From the NCBI RefSeq assembly GCF_025642785.1, contig NZ_JANZKU010000001.1, forward strand, positions 310,001 through 374,000: 64,000 nt of DNA, written 5' to 3'. Below are positions 27,327-35,761 of this stretch, piece after piece; positions within the stretch are counted from its first letter, which is position 1, and the number at the start of each line of letters is the position of its first letter. The notes beneath the pieces are model-generated. The model did not search any database and was not told the DNA's origin. It saw only the letters and a list, made by a program, of their open reading frames with translations. This DNA comes from Pseudomonas sp. RIT-PI-AD. Its GTDB lineage: Bacteria; Pseudomonadota; Gammaproteobacteria; Pseudomonadales; Pseudomonadaceae. The position numbers were made by a program, and so were the translations under genes.

Positions 27327-27644
27327 ATGTTCGGTACAGACCCTCTGGTATGGGTGGCGCTCTGGCACGCCCTGTCGATCTCGGCGATCTGGCAAGGCGC
27401 GATCATGGCCAGCGTCGTCGCTGTCTTGCGGGTGCTCTACGATGGCAAGGAAAGGCGATGGACCCGAATCCTCCTCGAAGCACTGATCTGCGGAGCCTTG
27501 AGCCGCAGCGCGTCGAGCCTGATCGAGTACATGTCCTGGCCGGCGAGCGTCGCGGTCGCGATGGGCGGGGCCATCGGCTTCCTGGGCGTCAGCAGCATTC
27601 GCGACCTGTTGTCGAGGTGGGCCGGCAGGCGCGCCGACCAATGA
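27327..27644 (+). CDS. Lambda-family phage/tailocin holin
   Basis: A 105-residue membrane protein with three hydrophobic stretches (SISAIWQGAIMASVVAVLRV, LLEALICGALSRSA, VAVAMGGAIGFLGVSSI). The conserved pattern RVLYDGKERRW...ALICGALS...GGAIGFLGV...RDLLSRWAGRR matches the phage holin family found in pseudomonad tailocin and prophage lysis cassettes. It forms membrane lesions that release endolysin, but no endolysin gene follows. An AGGTCAGG site lies before the ATG. Confidence 0.8.
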   Translation: MFGTDPLVWVALWHALSISAIWQGAIMASVVAVLRVLYDGKERRWTRILLEALICGALSRSASSLIEYMSWPASVAVAMGGAIGFLGVSSIRDLLSRWAGRRADQ

Positions 27645-27679
27645 TGCGGATCGCCCGAGAAAACGCGAGCGCTTATAAA

Positions 27680-27711
27680 GAGAAGGCTGGCCGCGATGGC
27701 CAGCCGTTCTC
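27680..27711 (+). terminator. Intrinsic terminator after the holin gene
   Basis: A GGCTGGCC-GCGA-TGGCCAGCC hairpin, extended by GAGAA/TTCTC flanks, lies 36 bases after the holin stop. It is long and GC-rich with a short T-rich exit, and would isolate the holin unit from dnaX. Confidence 0.75.
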
Positions 27712-28037
27712 CCAGCGAATGCCGGGTGAGTGATGAGTCGAGCCTCGATAGGCGGCTTATTTCCGGGAAGGCCGATCCAGCTTGACGACCCTCATCGATA
27801 GGTTCTGCCGACAGCGAGTTCGCGCGCGCATCCTTGCCTGAAGGGCCTCGCCAATCGCTCCGTATCCCGCGACCCCACCCGCCGCCACGAGGATGGAAGC
27901 CTCGGACTGCTGTGATAGAGTGTGCCCGCCCCGAGTCGGCGGCTGGCGTCGCCGGCGAGATGCCCGGGCGGACGTCGCCACTCCGGTTCGCCTGGCGACA
28001 TCGGTCGATTTTCTTTCTCCTGTTGCGTTGGTTCTCG
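27712..28037. other. Intergenic region upstream of dnaX
   Basis: About 325 bases that should contain the dnaX promoter. I do not see a clear consensus -35/-10 pair. Open frames on both strands (for example 27757-27981 minus) lack a start site or family similarity. No tRNA or direct repeat marking a phage attachment site was seen. Confidence 0.4.
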
Positions 28038-30143
28038 ATGAGTTATCAAGTCCTTGCTCGTAAATGGCGTCCCCGCTCGTTCCGCGAAATGGTCGGGCAA
28101 ACGCACGTGCTCAAGGCTTTGATCAACGCACTGGACAACCAGCGCCTGCACCATGCCTACCTGTTCACCGGCACCCGCGGCGTGGGCAAGACCACCATCG
28201 CGCGGATTCTCGCCAAGTGCCTGAACTGCGAGACGGGGATCAGTTCCACCCCCTGTGGCGCCTGCTCGGTGTGCCGGGAAATCGACGAAGGGCGCTTCGT
28301 CGACCTGATCGAGGTCGATGCCGCCAGCCGTACCAAGGTGGAGGACACCCGCGAGCTGCTGGATAACGTGCAATACGCCCCCAGCCGCGGCCGCTACAAG
28401 GTCTACCTGATCGACGAAGTGCACATGCTTTCCACGCACTCGTTCAACGCGCTGCTGAAGACCCTCGAAGAGCCGCCGCCGCACGTCAAGTTTCTCCTCG
28501 CCACCACCGATCCGCAGAAACTGCCGGTCACCATTCTTTCGCGCTGCCTGCAGTTTTCCTTGAAGAACATGCCGCCGGAGCGGGTGGTCGAGCACCTCGC
28601 CCATGTGTTGGCTGCCGAGAGCGTGCCGTTCGAGGACGACGCCCTGTGGCTGCTCGGGCGTGCCGCCGATGGGTCCATGCGCGACGCCATGAGCCTGACC
28701 GACCAGGCCATCGCCTTCGGCGAGGGCAAGGTCCTGGCCGCCGACGTGCGCGCCATGCTGGGTACCCTCGATCACGGCCAGGTCTACGGTGTGCTGCACG
28801 CGTTGCTGGAAAGCGACGCCCGCGCCTTGCTCGAAGCCGTGCGCCACCTGGCCGAGCAGGGGCCCGACTGGTCCGGCGTGCTGACCGAAATGCTCAATGT
28901 GCTGCACCGCGTGGCGATCGCCCAGGTGCTGCCGGACGCCGTGGACAACGGTCAGGGCGATCGCGACCGGGTCCTGGCGCTGGCCCAGGCCTTGCCGGCG
29001 GAGGACGTGCAGTTCTACTACCAGATGGGCCTGATCGGCCGCCGGGACTTGCCACTGGCGCCGGACCCGCGGGGCGGCTTCGAGATGGCGCTGCTGCGCA
29101 TGCTGGCGTTCCGCCCGGCGGATGCCGACGGCGCGCCGGGATCGCCTTTAAAGAATCTGGGGATCAGCGGCGCCACGGCTGATTCCTCTTCCCCAGTGGC
29201 CGCGCCAGCACTCGCGGCGCCTCAGGCTCCCGCGGCGACGGTTGCCGCCGAACCGCGTGTTGCGGTTGCCGATGGATCGGAAAGCGTGGTCCCGGCTGTC
29301 GCGCCGTCGACTCCAGTGGTTTCCGCGGAGCGTTCGACCGAGGGCGCGCAGGTTCAGGTCGCATCCCCGGAACCGGAACCGGAACCGGAACCGGAACCGG
29401 AACCGGAACCGGAACCGGAACCGGAACCGGAACCGGTGCTGGATCTGCCTTGGGAGGAATCCACGGCAGCCGAGGTCGTCGCCGCCGTGGTCGAGGTGGA
29501 GTCCACACCCGAACCCGAACCCGAACCCGAACCCGAACCCGAACCCGAACCCGAGCTGCTCTCGGAGGCCGAACAGGCGATCGCGGCGGTCTCCACCGTG
29601 TTGACGGTCCCGATCGACGATGACGACGAGCCGCCACCGGCGGACGATCAATATTACGAGACGGACGGCGAGGCCTTCGCCTATGGCCTGGAGCCGGAAG
29701 AGCAGCCGGAAGCCGAGCCGGTGCCGGAGACCTTGCCGGCCGTGGCCCCGGCCACCGGGTTGGCGGCCGAATGGCTGGAGCTGTTCCCGCGCCTGGGGAT
29801 TTCCGGGATGACCGGCAGCATCGCTGCCAACTGCACCCTGATCGCCGTCGACGGCGATGAATGGCTGCTGCACCTGGACCCGGCGCAGAGCGCCCTGTTC
29901 AACGCGACCCAGCAGCGGCGCTTGAACGACGCGCTGAACCAGCACCTCGGGCGCACCCTCAAACTGCGGGTCGAGATCGTCAAGCCCGAGCAAGAAACAC
30001 CGGCGCAGGCCGCCGCGCGTCGCCGTGCATTGCGCCAGCGCGAGGCGGAGCAGGCGATCGCCGCCGATCCCCTGGTACAGAAAATGATCGAACAATTCGC
30101 CGCGGTGGTCCGCGCCGATACCATTGAACCCTTGGAACGTTGA
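28038..30143 (+). CDS. dnaX: DNA polymerase III tau (and probably gamma) subunit DnaX
   Basis: A 701-residue clamp-loader ATPase. Walker A is at about 45-52 (GTRGVGKTT), followed by the zinc-binding cysteines (CLNC...CGACSVC), the DEVHML Walker B and the SRC motif (LSRCLQF). Residues up to about 370 form the clamp-loader domains I-III. A low-complexity linker with two Glu-Pro tracts follows, then the tau-specific C-terminal domain ([21 protein letters not shown]) that binds the polymerase core. A candidate -1 frameshift site at codon 371 would give a gamma-length product. The ATG at 28038 starts the conserved [12 protein letters not shown]. Confidence 0.97.
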   Translation: MSYQVLARKWRPRSFREMVGQTHVLKALINALDNQRLHHAYLFTGTRGVGKTTIARILAKCLNCETGISSTPCGACSVCREIDEGRFVDLIEVDAASRTKVEDTRELLDNVQYAPSRGRYKVYLIDEVHMLSTHSFNALLKTLEEPPPHVKFLLATTDPQKLPVTILSRCLQFSLKNMPPERVVEHLAHVLAAESVPFEDDALWLLGRAADGSMRDAMSLTDQAIAFGEGKVLAADVRAMLGTLDHGQVYGVLHALLESDARALLEAVRHLAEQGPDWSGVLTEMLNVLHRVAIAQVLPDAVDNGQGDRDRVLALAQALPAEDVQFYYQMGLIGRRDLPLAPDPRGGFEMALLRMLAFRPADADGAPGSPLKNLGISGATADSSSPVAAPALAAPQAPAATVAAEPRVAVADGSESVVPAVAPSTPVVSAERSTEGAQVQVASPEPEPEPEPEPEPEPEPEPEPEPVLDLPWEESTAAEVVAAVVEVESTPEPEPEPEPEPEPEPELLSEAEQAIAAVSTVLTVPIDDDDEPPPADDQYYETDGEAFAYGLEPEEQPEAEPVPETLPAVAPATGLAAEWLELFPRLGISGMTGSIAANCTLIAVDGDEWLLHLDPAQSALFNATQQRRLNDALNQHLGRTLKLRVEIVKPEQETPAQAAARRRALRQREAEQAIAADPLVQKMIEQFAAVVRADTIEPLER
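29147..29198 (+). promoter_or_regulatory. Candidate programmed -1 ribosomal frameshift site in dnaX
   Basis: The heptamer T TTA AAG (29147-29153) is in the correct phase, with zero-frame codons TTA and AAG. Three bases later a two-part stem can form: CTGGGGA (29157-29163) with TCCCCAG (29192-29198), and directly inside it TCAGC (29164-29168) with GCTGA, leaving one bulge. After a -1 shift translation ends at 29182 after 11 codons ([11 protein letters not shown]), giving about 381 residues, which is gamma-like. Confidence 0.6.
29367..29435 (+). repeat. Hexamer tandem repeat coding for Pro-(Glu-Pro)11
   Basis: An uninterrupted CCGGAA hexamer repeat, 69 bases long, lies in the dnaX linker and encodes 11 Glu-Pro units after a leading Pro. 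The unit is a multiple of three, so copy-number change would alter linker length without breaking the frame. Confidence 0.95.
29508..29555 (+). repeat. Second Glu-Pro tract in dnaX with different codons
   Basis: A 48-base CCCGAA hexamer array encodes eight Pro-Glu units (the last codon is GAG). It codes for the same dipeptide as the array 72 bases upstream but uses CCC rather than CCG for proline, so the two expansions are independent. Confidence 0.95.
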
Positions 30144-30153
30144 GGAATTCACC

Positions 30154-30480
30154 ATGATGAAGGGCGGTATGGCTGGCTTGATGAAGCAGGCCCAGCAAAT
30201 GCAGGAAAAGATGCAGAAGATGCAGGAAGAGCTGGCCAATGCTGAAATCACCGGTCAATCCGGTGCGGGCCTGGTCACGGTGGTGATGAACGGGCGCCAC
30301 GACGTCAAGCGCGTCAGCCTGGACGACAGCCTGATGCAGGAGGAGAAGGAAATCCTCGAAGACCTGATCGCCGCCGCGATGAACGATGCGGTGCGCAAGA
30401 TCGAACAGAACAGCCAGGAAAAAATGTCCGGGATGACCGCCGGCATGCAACTGCCGCCCGGCTTCAAGATGCCTTTCTGA
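30154..30480 (+). CDS. ybaB: Nucleoid-associated protein YbaB/EbfC
   Basis: A 108-residue DNA-binding protein starting [28 protein letters not shown], with a long N-terminal helix and the conserved core [25 protein letters not shown] at 30142-30146 precedes the ATG at 30154 by 7 bases. It lies in the conserved dnaX-ybaB-recR order, 10 bases after dnaX. The cellular role is nucleoid organisation; a precise function is not settled. Confidence 0.95.
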   Translation: MMKGGMAGLMKQAQQMQEKMQKMQEELANAEITGQSGAGLVTVVMNGRHDVKRVSLDDSLMQEEKEILEDLIAAAMNDAVRKIEQNSQEKMSGMTAGMQLPPGFKMPF

Positions 30481-30590
30481 TGGTCGTCGGCTCCAGGGCG
30501 GTTCGCCGTCCTGGAACGGCTCGGCGCCCCCCTTGGGTTGCCGGCGCTTGGCGCCCTGTTCCGACTCACTTCGTCATCCGGTAGCCCCCC

Positions 30591-31190
30591 ATGAGCTTCA
30601 GCCCGTTGATCCGTCAATTGATCGATGCCTTGCGCATACTGCCGGGTGTGGGGCAGAAAACCGCCCAACGCATGGCACTGCAGATGCTCGAGCGTGATCG
30701 CAGCGGCGGCTTGCGTTTGGCCCAGGCGTTGAGCCAGGCCATGGAAGGCGTCGGCCATTGCCAGCGCTGCCGGACCCTCAGCGAGGATGCCTTGTGCCCG
30801 CAGTGCGCCGATCCGCGCCGGGACGACTCGCTGTTGTGCGTCGTGGAAGGTCCGCTGGACGTGTTCGCCGTCGAGCAGACCGGGTATCGCGGTCGCTATT
30901 TCGTGCTCAAGGGCCACCTGTCGCCCCTGGACGGGCTCGGTCCCGACGCCATCGGAATCCCCGAGCTGATGCAGCGCATCGAGGAGGGTGCCTTCGGCGA
31001 GGTCATTCTCGCCACCAACCCGACCGTGGAGGGGGAGGCCACCGCGCATTACATCGCGCAACTGCTGGCGGCGAAGTCCCTGGTGGCCTCGCGGATCGCG
31101 CACGGCGTGCCGCTGGGCGGCGAACTGGAGCTGGTGGATGGCGGCACCCTGGCCCACGCGCTCGCGGGGCGGCGCCCCATCGGCCTCTAA
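30591..31190 (+). CDS. recR: Recombination mediator RecR
   Basis: A 199-residue protein that helps RecO load RecA on gapped DNA. It has the N-terminal helix-hairpin-helix ([20 protein letters not shown]), a C4 zinc finger ([16 protein letters not shown]) and the Toprim domain ([14 protein letters not shown]...). It is the last gene of the dnaX-ybaB-recR unit, and is 110 bases after ybaB. Confidence 0.96.
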   Translation: MSFSPLIRQLIDALRILPGVGQKTAQRMALQMLERDRSGGLRLAQALSQAMEGVGHCQRCRTLSEDALCPQCADPRRDDSLLCVVEGPLDVFAVEQTGYRGRYFVLKGHLSPLDGLGPDAIGIPELMQRIEEGAFGEVILATNPTVEGEATAHYIAQLLAAKSLVASRIAHGVPLGGELELVDGGTLAHALAGRRPIGL

Positions 31191-31325
31191 GGGTCGTTCC
31201 GACAGGTCTCCTCGCGGCGTTTTTCCGGTGTGGGGTTACGTCCATGGCCTTGCCGCCACCCAACTTCTCCAGTCGCTGCCATCGCCGCGTGGGCGCGCCG
31301 TAGCGCGCAAGCTGCCGGGCGTCCC

Positions 31326-31354
31326 TTGAAAACCAAGCAAGCGCTCGGTATGAT
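31326..31354 (+). promoter_or_regulatory. Strong sigma-70 promoter of the acyl-CoA dehydrogenase gene
   Basis: TTGAAA (31326-31331) and TATGAT (31349-31354) are spaced by exactly 17 bases. The start of transcription would be near 31361, which excludes the in-frame ATG at 31350 as a start and supports the one at 31380. Confidence 0.7.
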
Positions 31355-31379
31355 CGCGAAAAACGGAGCGCGCGTCGCC

Positions 31380-32528
31380 ATGCCGGTTTTCCAGGATTAT
31401 TTCGACCCCGACCATCAGTTGGTGCGGGCCTCGGTACGGCGTTTCGTCGAGCGCGAGATCCTGCCCCACATCGACGCCTGGGAAGAGGCCGAGGCCTTTC
31501 CGCGCGAGCTCCATCGCAAGGCGGGCGCCGCCGGCATCCTTGGCCTCGGCTACCCCGAACGCTACGGCGGCAGCCATGAGGGCGATCTCTTCGCCAAGAT
31601 CGCCGCCAGCGAGGAATTGATGCATTGCGGCTCGGGCGGATTGGTGGCGGGGCTCTGTTCCCTCGACATCGGCCTGCCGCCGCTGCTCAACGGCGGGTCG
31701 CCCGAGCTGCGCGAACGGGTGGTCCCCGCAGTGCTGAGGGGAGAACGCGTGATCGCCCTGGCGGTCACCGAGCCCTCCGGTGGCTCGGACGTCGCCCACC
31801 TGAGGACCCGCGCCGTCCGCGAGGGCGAGCATTACCGGGTCAACGGTTGCAAGACCTTCATCACCAGCGGTGTCCGCGCGGATTTCTATACCGTGGCGGT
31901 GCGTACCGGCGATCCCGGTTTTGCCGGCATCAGTCTGTTGTTGGTCGAGAAGGGCACGCCGGGCTTCGAGGTCAGCGGTCCGTTGAAGAAAATGGGCTGG
32001 TGGGCCTCGGACACCGCCGAGCTGCGTTTCGAGGACTGCCGGGTCCCCGTGGGCAACCTGCTCGGGGCCGAGAACGCCGGCTTCGCCGGCATCATGGCGA
32101 ACTTTCAGCACGAGCGACTGGCGCTGGCGATCATGGCCAACATGACCGCCCAGCTGGCCCTGGAGGCCTCGCTGGAATGGTGCGCCCGGCGCGAGGCGTT
32201 CGGCCGGCCGTTGAGCGCGTTTCAGGTGCTCAAGCACCGGCTCGCGGAGATGGCCACCCAGGTGGAGGTATCCCGCGAGTTCGCCTACCGGTTGGCCGCC
32301 CGGCTGGCTGACGGCCAGGTGCCGCTCAAGGAAATCGCCATGGCGAAGAACTTCGCTACCGACGTTTCCAACCGCGTGACCCACGAGGCCGTGCAGATTT
32401 TCGGCGGTATGGGCTACATGCGCGGCGCGTTGGTGGAGCGCCTGTACCGTGACAATCGGATACTGTCCATCGGCGGTGGCACCCGGGAAATCATGAACGA
32501 GATCATCGCCAAGCAGATGGGACTTTGA
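31380..32528 (+). CDS. Acyl-CoA dehydrogenase
   Basis: A 382-residue flavoenzyme. It has FAD-binding ACAD signatures (ALAVTEPSGGSDVAHL, FITSG) and the C-terminal FGGMGYMRGALVERLYRDNRI. The usual medium-chain catalytic Glu position near the end reads GGGTREI, so the base is probably the Glu of FQHERLALA, as in isovaleryl- and long-chain-type enzymes. The substrate is unknown; a branched or isoprenoid acyl-CoA is possible. Its position after recR matches the gene order in P. aeruginosa. Confidence 0.9.
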   Translation: MPVFQDYFDPDHQLVRASVRRFVEREILPHIDAWEEAEAFPRELHRKAGAAGILGLGYPERYGGSHEGDLFAKIAASEELMHCGSGGLVAGLCSLDIGLPPLLNGGSPELRERVVPAVLRGERVIALAVTEPSGGSDVAHLRTRAVREGEHYRVNGCKTFITSGVRADFYTVAVRTGDPGFAGISLLLVEKGTPGFEVSGPLKKMGWWASDTAELRFEDCRVPVGNLLGAENAGFAGIMANFQHERLALAIMANMTAQLALEASLEWCARREAFGRPLSAFQVLKHRLAEMATQVEVSREFAYRLAARLADGQVPLKEIAMAKNFATDVSNRVTHEAVQIFGGMGYMRGALVERLYRDNRILSIGGGTREIMNEIIAKQMGL

Positions 32529-32660
32529 CGAAAACGGCGCGATTGGGCGCGCGCTTATCGCGAAACCCTCTGGATAGACGCTTGCGCGCGGGATGGGCTG
32601 GGCTAGTTTGAGACGGTCAGAGCGAATTCTGACGTTCCCGTCATGATCAAGGAGAAGACA

Positions 32661-32864
32661 ATGCAAAGGCTCACATCCATTCAGCCCGCCTATCCCCACG
32701 AAGACGACTTCGCCCTGCCTCCGGTAGGACGCGTGGACTCCCGGGAGGGGGATTTCATCCGTGAACTGCATCGCGACCGGCTGGCGATGGCCCATCTGTT
32801 CGACATCCGCATGACCGAGAAGACCTCCAACACGGCGGACGCCAAGCAGAAAAGGAAGTCGTAG
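32661..32864 (+). CDS. 67-residue protein upstream of the asparagine-synthetase-like gene
   Basis: The ATG at 32661 follows an AAGGAG site (32649-32654) by 6 bases; an earlier in-frame ATG at 32643 is upstream of that site. The product starts MQRLTSIQPAYPHEDDF, continues with an acidic then helical segment (EGDFIRELHRDRLAMAHLF) and ends in a polar, basic tail (TADAKQKRKS). It has no signal peptide or membrane segment and no family I recognise. It lies 51 bases before the asparagine-synthetase-like gene on the same strand, so it could be its peptide substrate or a partner. Confidence 0.65.
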   Translation: MQRLTSIQPAYPHEDDFALPPVGRVDSREGDFIRELHRDRLAMAHLFDIRMTEKTSNTADAKQKRKS

Positions 32865-32915
32865 AACGGGTTCGACGGAGCGAATCCCTAGGCGGTAGTT
32901 CAAGGAGAGAACTCG

Positions 32916-34532
32916 ATGTTTTCGCTCCACTATTCCGCAGGCGTCATCCCCGGCGCCTGGCACCTGAGCGGTCATTGCCTGAGCAGTCGGCAAGGCCGCA
33001 TCGAGGCGCTCGACCATCCCAAGCTGCTCTTGCGCGCCGTCCAGACGCCTTCGGGACGCCTGGGCGTGGCTTTGGTCGAACGCCCCCACCCGCATCCCGC
33101 CGCGGCCACGAAGGACGATCACCAGTTGAGCGCGGTGGACGAGGAAGGCTTCGCCCGTGCCAAGGCGCGTGTCCTCGACTGGCCGCTGCACGGGTTCTGG
33201 GTCGAGATCGTCGGGCGCACCCTGCGTATCGAGTCCAGCCGGCTGCCGACGGTGCCGGTGTTCCTCGCCCGGCATGGCGACGAGGCGCGGGTGGAGTGGG
33301 ACCCCGCGCGGCTCTATCCGCTGCTCGCCGCGTCCCTCGACCGGGATGCCGCCGCTCACTACCTGTGCAGCTTCGAGCAACCCTACGGGTCGCGCACCCT
33401 GATCGACGGGTTGACCCAATTGACGGCGAGCAGCGTCGCGCTGTGGCGGGACGGCGCCTGGCGACTCGAGCACAAGGCGCCCGCCCCGGCGGACTACCCG
33501 CGGTTGCTCGAGGCGAACGCCGACCCGCTGGACTCCTTCGCCGGGCTGTTGACGCAGGGCCTGGCCCGTTCGTTGCCCGATCCTTCCCTGCGGTTGGCCG
33601 CGGCTCTGAGCGGCGGCCTGGATTCCTCGGCGGTGGTCAGCGTGGCGGCACGCCGGGGACACCCGATGAGCACCTTCGGCTTGCTGATGCCGGGCCACGA
33701 GGGCGTGGCGCAGGCCGAGCGCCGCGCGCAGGTCTGGGACCGCCTGGAGTTGCACGACGAACTCGTCGAAGGCGATGCGTGCGACTGGTCGGCCCACCTG
33801 GAAGGACCGCGGGCGCACCTGATGGTGCCTTGGGAGGAGCTGCACTACGCGGCTTTCGACGGGCTCTACCAGCGCGCCGCGGCGCAAGGCCACTCGGTGT
33901 TCCTGACCGGCTTCGGCGGCGACGACCTGCTCGATCCTTATTGGGAGGAGATACCCGAACCCCAGCGGCTCGCCGAAATGCGCGTGCTGCAGGGCCATCG
34001 CCCACTGCCGGGCTTTTTCCGCGGGGAACTGGCGGCGCGGCAGGTGGAGCGCAGCGAGGCCCTGCGTCGGCAGCCGCGCGGGTTCGTCCAGCCTGGCGTG
34101 ATGGAGGTCGCGGCCGGGGTTGCCGCCCAGTGCCTGCGCCATGGCCTGTGGCCGATGCACCCCTTTATCGAGCCGGAGGTGGTGCGTTACTGCCACGCCT
34201 TGCCGCCGGAATGGCGCCAGGGCCGGCGGCTGATGCGCGGCTTGCTCGAACGCTTCGGCTATGGCGCCAGCCTGACCCATCCCGCCCGGACCGAGAGTTT
34301 CTCGCCCCTCACCCTGCGTCCACTGCGCCAATGCCCGGTGTTTCGCCGGCTGTTGCATGCGCCTAGAATGGCCGACCTCGGTTTCTTCGAGCCGCGTGCG
34401 CTGGAGAAGGCGTTCGACGACTGGCTCGTCGGCCGGGCGCCGCAGGCCTGGGCGCTGCACTTCATCGCCGTGGTGGTGCTGGAGGCGACCCTCGCCAGCC
34501 TGGAGGCGTCCGCCGGTTCCGCCCGCGGCTGA
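32916..34532 (+). CDS. Asparagine-synthetase-like amide-bond enzyme without glutaminase cysteine
   Basis: A 538-residue protein. The C-terminal half has the PP-loop ATP pyrophosphatase motif (ALSGGLDSSAVVS, near residue 230), a GFGGDDLLDPYW segment matching the AsnB family's GxGxDE region, and HPFIEPEVVRY...LPPEWRQGRRLMR. The N-terminal 200 residues look like a reduced glutaminase-type fold, but residue 2 is Phe rather than the catalytic Cys, so it should not use glutamine. This resembles lasso-peptide cyclases and beta-lactam synthetases more than true AsnB. An AAGGAGA site precedes the ATG. The neighbours include no McjB-type peptidase. Confidence 0.8.
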   Translation: MFSLHYSAGVIPGAWHLSGHCLSSRQGRIEALDHPKLLLRAVQTPSGRLGVALVERPHPHPAAATKDDHQLSAVDEEGFARAKARVLDWPLHGFWVEIVGRTLRIESSRLPTVPVFLARHGDEARVEWDPARLYPLLAASLDRDAAAHYLCSFEQPYGSRTLIDGLTQLTASSVALWRDGAWRLEHKAPAPADYPRLLEANADPLDSFAGLLTQGLARSLPDPSLRLAAALSGGLDSSAVVSVAARRGHPMSTFGLLMPGHEGVAQAERRAQVWDRLELHDELVEGDACDWSAHLEGPRAHLMVPWEELHYAAFDGLYQRAAAQGHSVFLTGFGGDDLLDPYWEEIPEPQRLAEMRVLQGHRPLPGFFRGELAARQVERSEALRRQPRGFVQPGVMEVAAGVAAQCLRHGLWPMHPFIEPEVVRYCHALPPEWRQGRRLMRGLLERFGYGASLTHPARTESFSPLTLRPLRQCPVFRRLLHAPRMADLGFFEPRALEKAFDDWLVGRAPQAWALHFIAVVVLEATLASLEASAGSARG

Positions 34533-34648
34533 GCGGCGTGCGCCGCTCCGCTAGCCTCGCCCATCGCGAGGGACGGTAGGAGGAACCGCACCGCGGGATT
34601 CGCAGTCGATTACCCACGATCCGCCAGCAATCATGCCAAGGAGCCTGC

Positions 34649-35761
34649 ATGGCCGTGCCCCCACCGTTGTCGCGTTGTTTCGTTCTGTGCGTCGTATTGG
34701 TGTCCGGGTGCGGGAAAGAACAGGCGCCGGAGCCTGTCCTCCCCCGGGTCAAGGTGTTGCAGGTGCAGGCCAGCGGTTATGCGCCCGCCGTGACCTTGAC
34801 CGGCGACATCCAGGCGCGGGTGCAGACCGATCTGTCGTTCCGCGTCAGCGGCAAGATGACCGAGCGCCAGGTGGACGTGGGCGCGCGGGTGACCGCGCGG
34901 CAGCCGCTGGCCCGCCTGGACCCCCAGGACCAGCGCAGCAACGTCGACTCCGCCGCCGCGATGGTCAGCGCCGAACAGGCTCGCCTGAAGCTCGCCCAGG
35001 CGGATTTCGCCCGCCAGGAAAAGCTCCTGCCCAAGGGCTACACCAGCCGCAGCGAATACGATCAGGCCCTGGCCACCCTGCGCAGTGCGAAAAGCTCGCT
35101 AACGGCGGCCCAGGCGCAACTGGCCAATGCCCGCGAGCAACTGTCCTATACCACCCTGGTCGCCGATGCCGAAGGGGTGATCACCGCCCGCCACGCCGAG
35201 GTGGGGCAGGTGGTCCAGGCTACCGTGCCGATCTTCTCCCTGGCCCGGGACGGCGCGCGCGATGCCGTGTTCAACGTCTACGAGTCGGTGTTCGCCGAAC
35301 CCTTGCGCGACCAGCCGGTGGAGGTCGCGCTGCTGGAGCGTCCTGAGATCAAGGTGCGAGGCAAGGTCCGCGAGGTGACCCCCACCGTCTCCGCGGAGAC
35401 CGGCACGGTCCAGGTCAAGGTGGCGCTCGAGGCGCTGCCAGCCGGGATGGACCTGGGTTCGGTGGTCAGCGTGACCCTGCAGGGCGCCGCGCAGAGCGCC
35501 ATCGAGGTGCCTTGGTCGGCGCTGACCAAGTCCGGCCACGAACCGGCGGTCTGGCTGGTGGGCGAGGAGGGCCAGAGTCGCCTGCAGCCGGTCAGAGTGG
35601 CGCGCTACCTCACCGGCAAGGTGATCATCGCCGAGGGATTGCAAGGGGGCGAACGCGTCGTGACCGCGGGCGGCCAGTTGTTGCACGTCGGGCAAAAGGT
35701 GGACATCGCGCAAACCGAAACGAACGGACACGCGGCGGATGCCGGGCAGGTGCAACCATGA
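34649..35761 (+). CDS. RND efflux periplasmic adaptor lipoprotein 1
   Basis: A 370-residue membrane fusion protein with a lipobox (LVSGCGKE, Cys near residue 22). It has the split lipoyl domain (GDIQARVQTDLSFRVSGKM ... LVADAEGVITARHAEVGQVV), a helical hairpin and a beta-barrel domain. An AAGGAGCC site lies before the ATG. It overlaps the second adaptor gene by 4 bases, so the two adaptors are made together. Confidence 0.92.
   Translation: MAVPPPLSRCFVLCVVLVSGCGKEQAPEPVLPRVKVLQVQASGYAPAVTLTGDIQARVQTDLSFRVSGKMTERQVDVGARVTARQPLARLDPQDQRSNVDSAAAMVSAEQARLKLAQADFARQEKLLPKGYTSRSEYDQALATLRSAKSSLTAAQAQLANAREQLSYTTLVADAEGVITARHAEVGQVVQATVPIFSLARDGARDAVFNVYESVFAEPLRDQPVEVALLERPEIKVRGKVREVTPTVSAETGTVQVKVALEALPAGMDLGSVVSVTLQGAAQSAIEVPWSALTKSGHEPAVWLVGEEGQSRLQPVRVARYLTGKVIIAEGLQGGERVVTAGGQLLHVGQKVDIAQTETNGHAADAGQVQP

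Noticed and set aside
27757-27981. A 74-codon minus-strand ORF upstream of dnaX
   Set aside because: No ribosome binding site or family; Arg-rich composition typical of antisense GC-rich DNA.
29367-29555. Repeats that could suggest a CRISPR array
   Set aside because: The units are 6 bases long with no spacers and lie inside the dnaX frame encoding Glu-Pro.
31236-34460. A minus-strand open frame of more than 1000 codons
   Set aside because: It is antisense to recR-end, the acyl-CoA dehydrogenase and the asparagine-synthetase-like gene. In high-GC DNA the opposite strand stays open by codon bias; the translation is His/Gln/Arg-rich with no domain.
32916-34532. True asparagine synthetase AsnB
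   Set aside because: Residue 2 is Phe rather than the obligatory Cys, and the N-terminal half lacks the usual glutaminase motifs.
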